A stretch of 16,085 bases of DNA from Candidatus Hydrogenedentes bacterium CG07_land_8_20_14_0_80_42_17. GTDB lineage: Bacteria > UBA8481. The translations under genes were made by a program, and so were the position numbers. The stretch spans positions 1-16,085 of the forward strand of contig PEWQ01000077.1 in the NCBI GenBank assembly GCA_002780065.1, given 5' to 3'. Below are positions 14,064 to 16,085 of this stretch, one piece after another; position 1 is the first letter of the stretch, and each line of letters starts with the position of its first letter. Below the pieces are notes generated by a model. That model made no database searches and was not told the origin of the DNA. It saw only the letters and a program-made list of their open reading frames with translations.

Positions 14064-14474
14064 ATGGATAAGAAAGAATGGATAATGGGATCGTTTCTGA
14101 CACGTATGGCTTTAGGTTTGCTTTTTTTCTTTGCAGGACTTAATAAATTTATGGGGCCTGGTCCCGAAGGTTTTATGAATTCTATTCTCGATCAATTTTC
14201 AAAAACATTTCTACCTCCGTTCAGCCTGAAAATATATGCGTATCTCCTTCCATTCTGCGAGGTGGGACTTGGGCTATTTTTAATTGCGGGATTGTATAGA
14301 AAAGCAGTTTTATTTTTGACAGGACTGTTACTTTTGTCGCTTGGGTTCGGCCAGATTTTATTAGGAAATCACGACACAGTTGCGAGCATATTTCTTTACG
14401 TATTCATGGCAGGATGGACTCTGAATCAAACTAACGACAGATTGACTTTAGACGAATATTTAACAAAAAAATAG
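14064..14474 (+). CDS. DoxX-family membrane protein
   Basis: 136 residues with four hydrophobic helices. The opening ALGLLFFFAGLNKFMGPGPEGF and the later LLPFCEVGLGLFLIAGLYRKAVLFLTGLLLL are the DoxX signature (helix 1 with a G-x-x-K-F motif, then P-x-x-E-x-x-x-G). DoxX-like proteins are associated with quinol or redox partner functions, but most have no assigned job. The start is decided by GGAGG at 14054-14058, 5 nt before ATG 14064, not by the upstream TTG at 14046. It follows the ICMT-like gene closely. Confidence 0.85.
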   Translation: MDKKEWIMGSFLTRMALGLLFFFAGLNKFMGPGPEGFMNSILDQFSKTFLPPFSLKIYAYLLPFCEVGLGLFLIAGLYRKAVLFLTGLLLLSLGFGQILLGNHDTVASIFLYVFMAGWTLNQTNDRLTLDEYLTKK

Positions 14475-14501
14475 AAACAACCTGCGCAATTCTGCCGATA
14501 A
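14474..14501 (+). promoter_or_regulatory. Possible sigma-28 (FliA) promoter of flgL
   Basis: GCCGATAA at 14494-14501 is an exact match to the -10 consensus of the flagellar sigma factor. GAAA at 14474-14477 lies 16 bp upstream as a partial -35 (consensus TAAA with ~15 bp). Transcription would start about 6 nt before the flgL ATG at 14514, leaving essentially no leader and no ribosome-binding site. Flagellar class III genes are the usual targets, which fits. Confidence 0.55.
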
Positions 14502-14513
14502 TTGTAATGGTAT

Positions 14514-15791
14514 ATGCGTGTAACAGAATCTAAAATGAAACTTATTACGTTAGCGGCGATGCGAAGTACGCAGGATGAAAATGCCGCTGCTCAATCCAAG
14601 CTGGCATCCGGCAAAGAAATTTACAAGCCGTCTGATGATCCTCAAAGGTTCGTAACTTCCGCGCGGCTAAAGTCTGTGGTAAAAAGTCATGACCAATATC
14701 TTCGCAATATAAGCGACGCAAAACGGTTCATCGACAACAGCGAAACAGCAGTGACGAAAATAGTCTCATTACTTCAAGAAACAAGAATGCTTATGGTAAG
14801 AGCGAGCAACGAAACATTTACGACGACCGACTTACAACTTATGGGAGACGAGATGCGCCAGCAACTTGACGGACTGATACAATTTGCAAATTCCGAAACA
14901 GTAGACGGAAAGATATTCGGAGGAACAAAGACGGATGTCAATCCATTCGAAGTTAAGAGAGACTCCGACGGGAACATTATCGATGTCATATACCGCGGAA
15001 ACAGAACAAAGATGAAGCGCACTATTTCCGAAGATTCAACGATCGACGTTAATTATATCGGTTCTGAACTTTTTCAAGTAGATAAAGATTGGATGGAATC
15101 TTCAGCAGGCGCGTCAGTAAATCCAATTTTGGCGCCTGACGAAAAACTATCGGCATATTTTACAAATCAAGAGCCCAAGCAGGGATATTTCACTGTGCAG
15201 GATAAGAGAGTTTGGTTCGACATAGAAAATGATTCATTGAATGATATAGCGGCAAGAATAAACGACAAAGTTCCGGAAGCAAATGCGACTGTAGAAACTC
15301 CTGTAGGCGGAAGCGGATACAGATTGAGAATAGAAACTAAAAATGAAGATCAACTAATTATTAAAGATGAAGGCGCCGGAAGATTTTTTGAAAGGATGCA
15401 GATGACTGACGGAACGGCTAATTCACCGGCGAATATGGGTTCCGGCAATCAAAATGATCTTTCTCTTTTCAACGTAATAATTAACACAATAGGAAATTTA
15501 GAGCGAGGAGAATACTCAGAGATAAGTAACACTCGAATTGCGGAATTATCCAGAGGTCTTGACCGAATGGATAAGGTAATAGGCGAAATTGGCGGACAAG
15601 CGGCGAGACTGGAAAATACTGAAAGCAGAGTAAAAGATATTCTCTATTTATCAAAGAAGAGCATTTCTGAGAACGAGGATTTAGAATACGGAGAAGCTAT
15701 CACACGATTGAGAATGTCCGAATTCAAGCTTCAGCTCGCAATCAGCGCGGCTCAAAATGCCCCGGGCCAGAATCTTCTAAAATTTCTATAA
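14514..15791 (+). CDS. flgL: Flagellar hook-associated protein 3 (FlgL)
   Basis: 425 residues against ~300 in enterobacterial FlgL. The N terminus MRVTESKMKL... ASGKEIYKPSDDPQRFVTSARLK is the flagellin-like D0/D1 coiled coil. The C terminus (GGQAARLENTESRVKD ... RMSEFKLQLAISAAQNAPGQNLLKFL) is the matching D1/D0. The middle (~residues 150-320) is enlarged. It includes WFDIENDSLNDIAARINDKV, which resembles a flagellin hook-IN type segment. It is the junction protein between hook and filament, exported by the flagellar secretion system. No flgK is present upstream. The gene starts right after a candidate sigma-28 promoter. The ATG at 14514 gives the family-typical MRVT start, so the ATG at 14535 is less likely. 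Confidence 0.92.
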   Translation: MRVTESKMKLITLAAMRSTQDENAAAQSKLASGKEIYKPSDDPQRFVTSARLKSVVKSHDQYLRNISDAKRFIDNSETAVTKIVSLLQETRMLMVRASNETFTTTDLQLMGDEMRQQLDGLIQFANSETVDGKIFGGTKTDVNPFEVKRDSDGNIIDVIYRGNRTKMKRTISEDSTIDVNYIGSELFQVDKDWMESSAGASVNPILAPDEKLSAYFTNQEPKQGYFTVQDKRVWFDIENDSLNDIAARINDKVPEANATVETPVGGSGYRLRIETKNEDQLIIKDEGAGRFFERMQMTDGTANSPANMGSGNQNDLSLFNVIINTIGNLERGEYSEISNTRIAELSRGLDRMDKVIGEIGGQAARLENTESRVKDILYLSKKSISENEDLEYGEAITRLRMSEFKLQLAISAAQNAPGQNLLKFL

Positions 15792-15835
15792 AGTAGCTTA
15801 CTAAGTTTATTACTGGAGTTTCCCTAAATCTTTTG

Positions 15836-15937
15836 CAACGGCACAATGGTGTCTACGGCACAATAGTGTCAACGGCACAATAGTGTCAACGGCACAATAG
15901 TGTCAACGGCACAATGGTGTCAACGGCACAATGGTGT
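15836..15937. repeat. 17-bp tandem array made of mini-hairpins
   Basis: Six head-to-tail copies of CAACGGCACAATAGTGT. The only variation is A/G at one loop position (AATA or AATG) and one CTA for CAA. Each unit is GGCAC-AATA-GTGTC, a 5-bp stem with one G-U pair and a 4-nt loop, plus the 3-nt linker AAC. It starts 45 bp after the flgL stop. Confidence 0.95.
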
Positions 15938-15965
15938 CCCGCATCCCCACCCTTCCACTTTGGAG

Positions 15966-16057
15966 GCACAGGCGCTACGCGTCAATGGACGCCCTCGCGT
16001 CAATGGACGCCCTCGCGTCAATGGCCGCCCTCGCGTCAATGGACGCCTCGCCTGTGC
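15966..16057. repeat. 18-bp tandem array within an inverted repeat
   Basis: Four copies of CGCGTCAATGGACGCCCT (15978-16048); the third has C for A, and the last lacks one C. Each unit is GCGTC-AATG-GACGC, a perfect 5-bp stem with a 4-nt loop, plus the 4-nt linker CCTC. The array is enclosed by GCACAGGCG (15966-15974) and its exact reverse complement CGCCTGTGC (16049-16057). GCATGCTTATCCA follows at 16065-16077. Confidence 0.95.
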
Positions 16058-16085
16058 AAGCTATGCATGCTTATCCAATAAGTGT

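Noticed and set aside
15836-16048. Tandem repeats as a CRISPR array
   Set aside because: Units are directly adjacent with no unique spacers and only 17-18 bp long; no cas genes nearby.
1-16085. Avoidance of GATATC caused by the restriction system
   Set aside because: At least five sites occur in 16 kb, about the chance expectation, so there is no sign of avoidance at this scale.

Overview
The window looks like a chromosomal piece from an AT-rich, uncultured-type bacterium. It has a flagellum (a flgL-like gene), type IV pilin-like proteins of two classes, GT-C membrane glycosyltransferases, and many dispersed palindromic repeats. The class III pilin signal with a Leu/Val/Ile-rich helix, the AT-rich genes and the REP-like repeats would suit Elusimicrobiota, Omnitrophota or a similar candidate phylum. 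That placement is a weak inference; nothing in the window is a firm taxonomic marker.

Region 1 (1-3312) is an accessory island. Three minus-strand genes encode a D12-class adenine methyltransferase, an EcoRV-type restriction endonuclease whose catalytic and recognition-loop residues match EcoRV, and an unrecognised 217-residue protein. All three lie in one reading frame and each ends in TAG. About 90 bp of direct repeat brackets the set (1-95 and 3133-3221). Hairpin and REP-like sequence fills both flanks, and parts of the coding sequence are visibly more GC-rich than the rest of the window.

Region 2 (3313-7783) is a surface region: a type IV pilin-like gene (-), an STT3-like oligosaccharyltransferase homologue (+), a second multi-spanning GT-C protein (-), and a Flp-type small pilin (-). 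The two GT-C genes converge with a 16-bp overlap.

Region 3 (7784-9591) holds a TrmJ-like tRNA 2'-O-methyltransferase and a Phd/YefM-PIN toxin-antitoxin pair with a likely operator. The toxin gene runs into a 19-bp tandem repeat. The last ~75 bp of trmJ is duplicated exactly 1,100 bp downstream, where it supplies the last 23 codons and stop of the convergent bioF-like gene. The toxin-antitoxin module therefore sits between two 76-bp direct repeats.

Region 4 (9592-13389, -) is a tightly coupled four-gene operon: class IV aminotransferase, SDR ketoreductase, FabF-type ketosynthase and a BioF-type alpha-oxoamine synthase. It suggests acyl-chain building followed by decarboxylative condensation with an amino acid; either biotin precursor synthesis or an unknown amino-ketone product is possible.

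Region 5 (13431-16085, +) contains an isoprenylcysteine-methyltransferase-like membrane protein, a DoxX-family protein and a large FlgL with a possible sigma-28 promoter. It ends in two more tandem arrays (17-bp and 18-bp units).

The most unusual signal is that the three tandem arrays (17-, 18- and 19-bp units) share one design: a 14-nt mini-hairpin (5-bp stem, 4-nt loop, 5-bp stem) plus a linker of 3, 4 or 5 nt.
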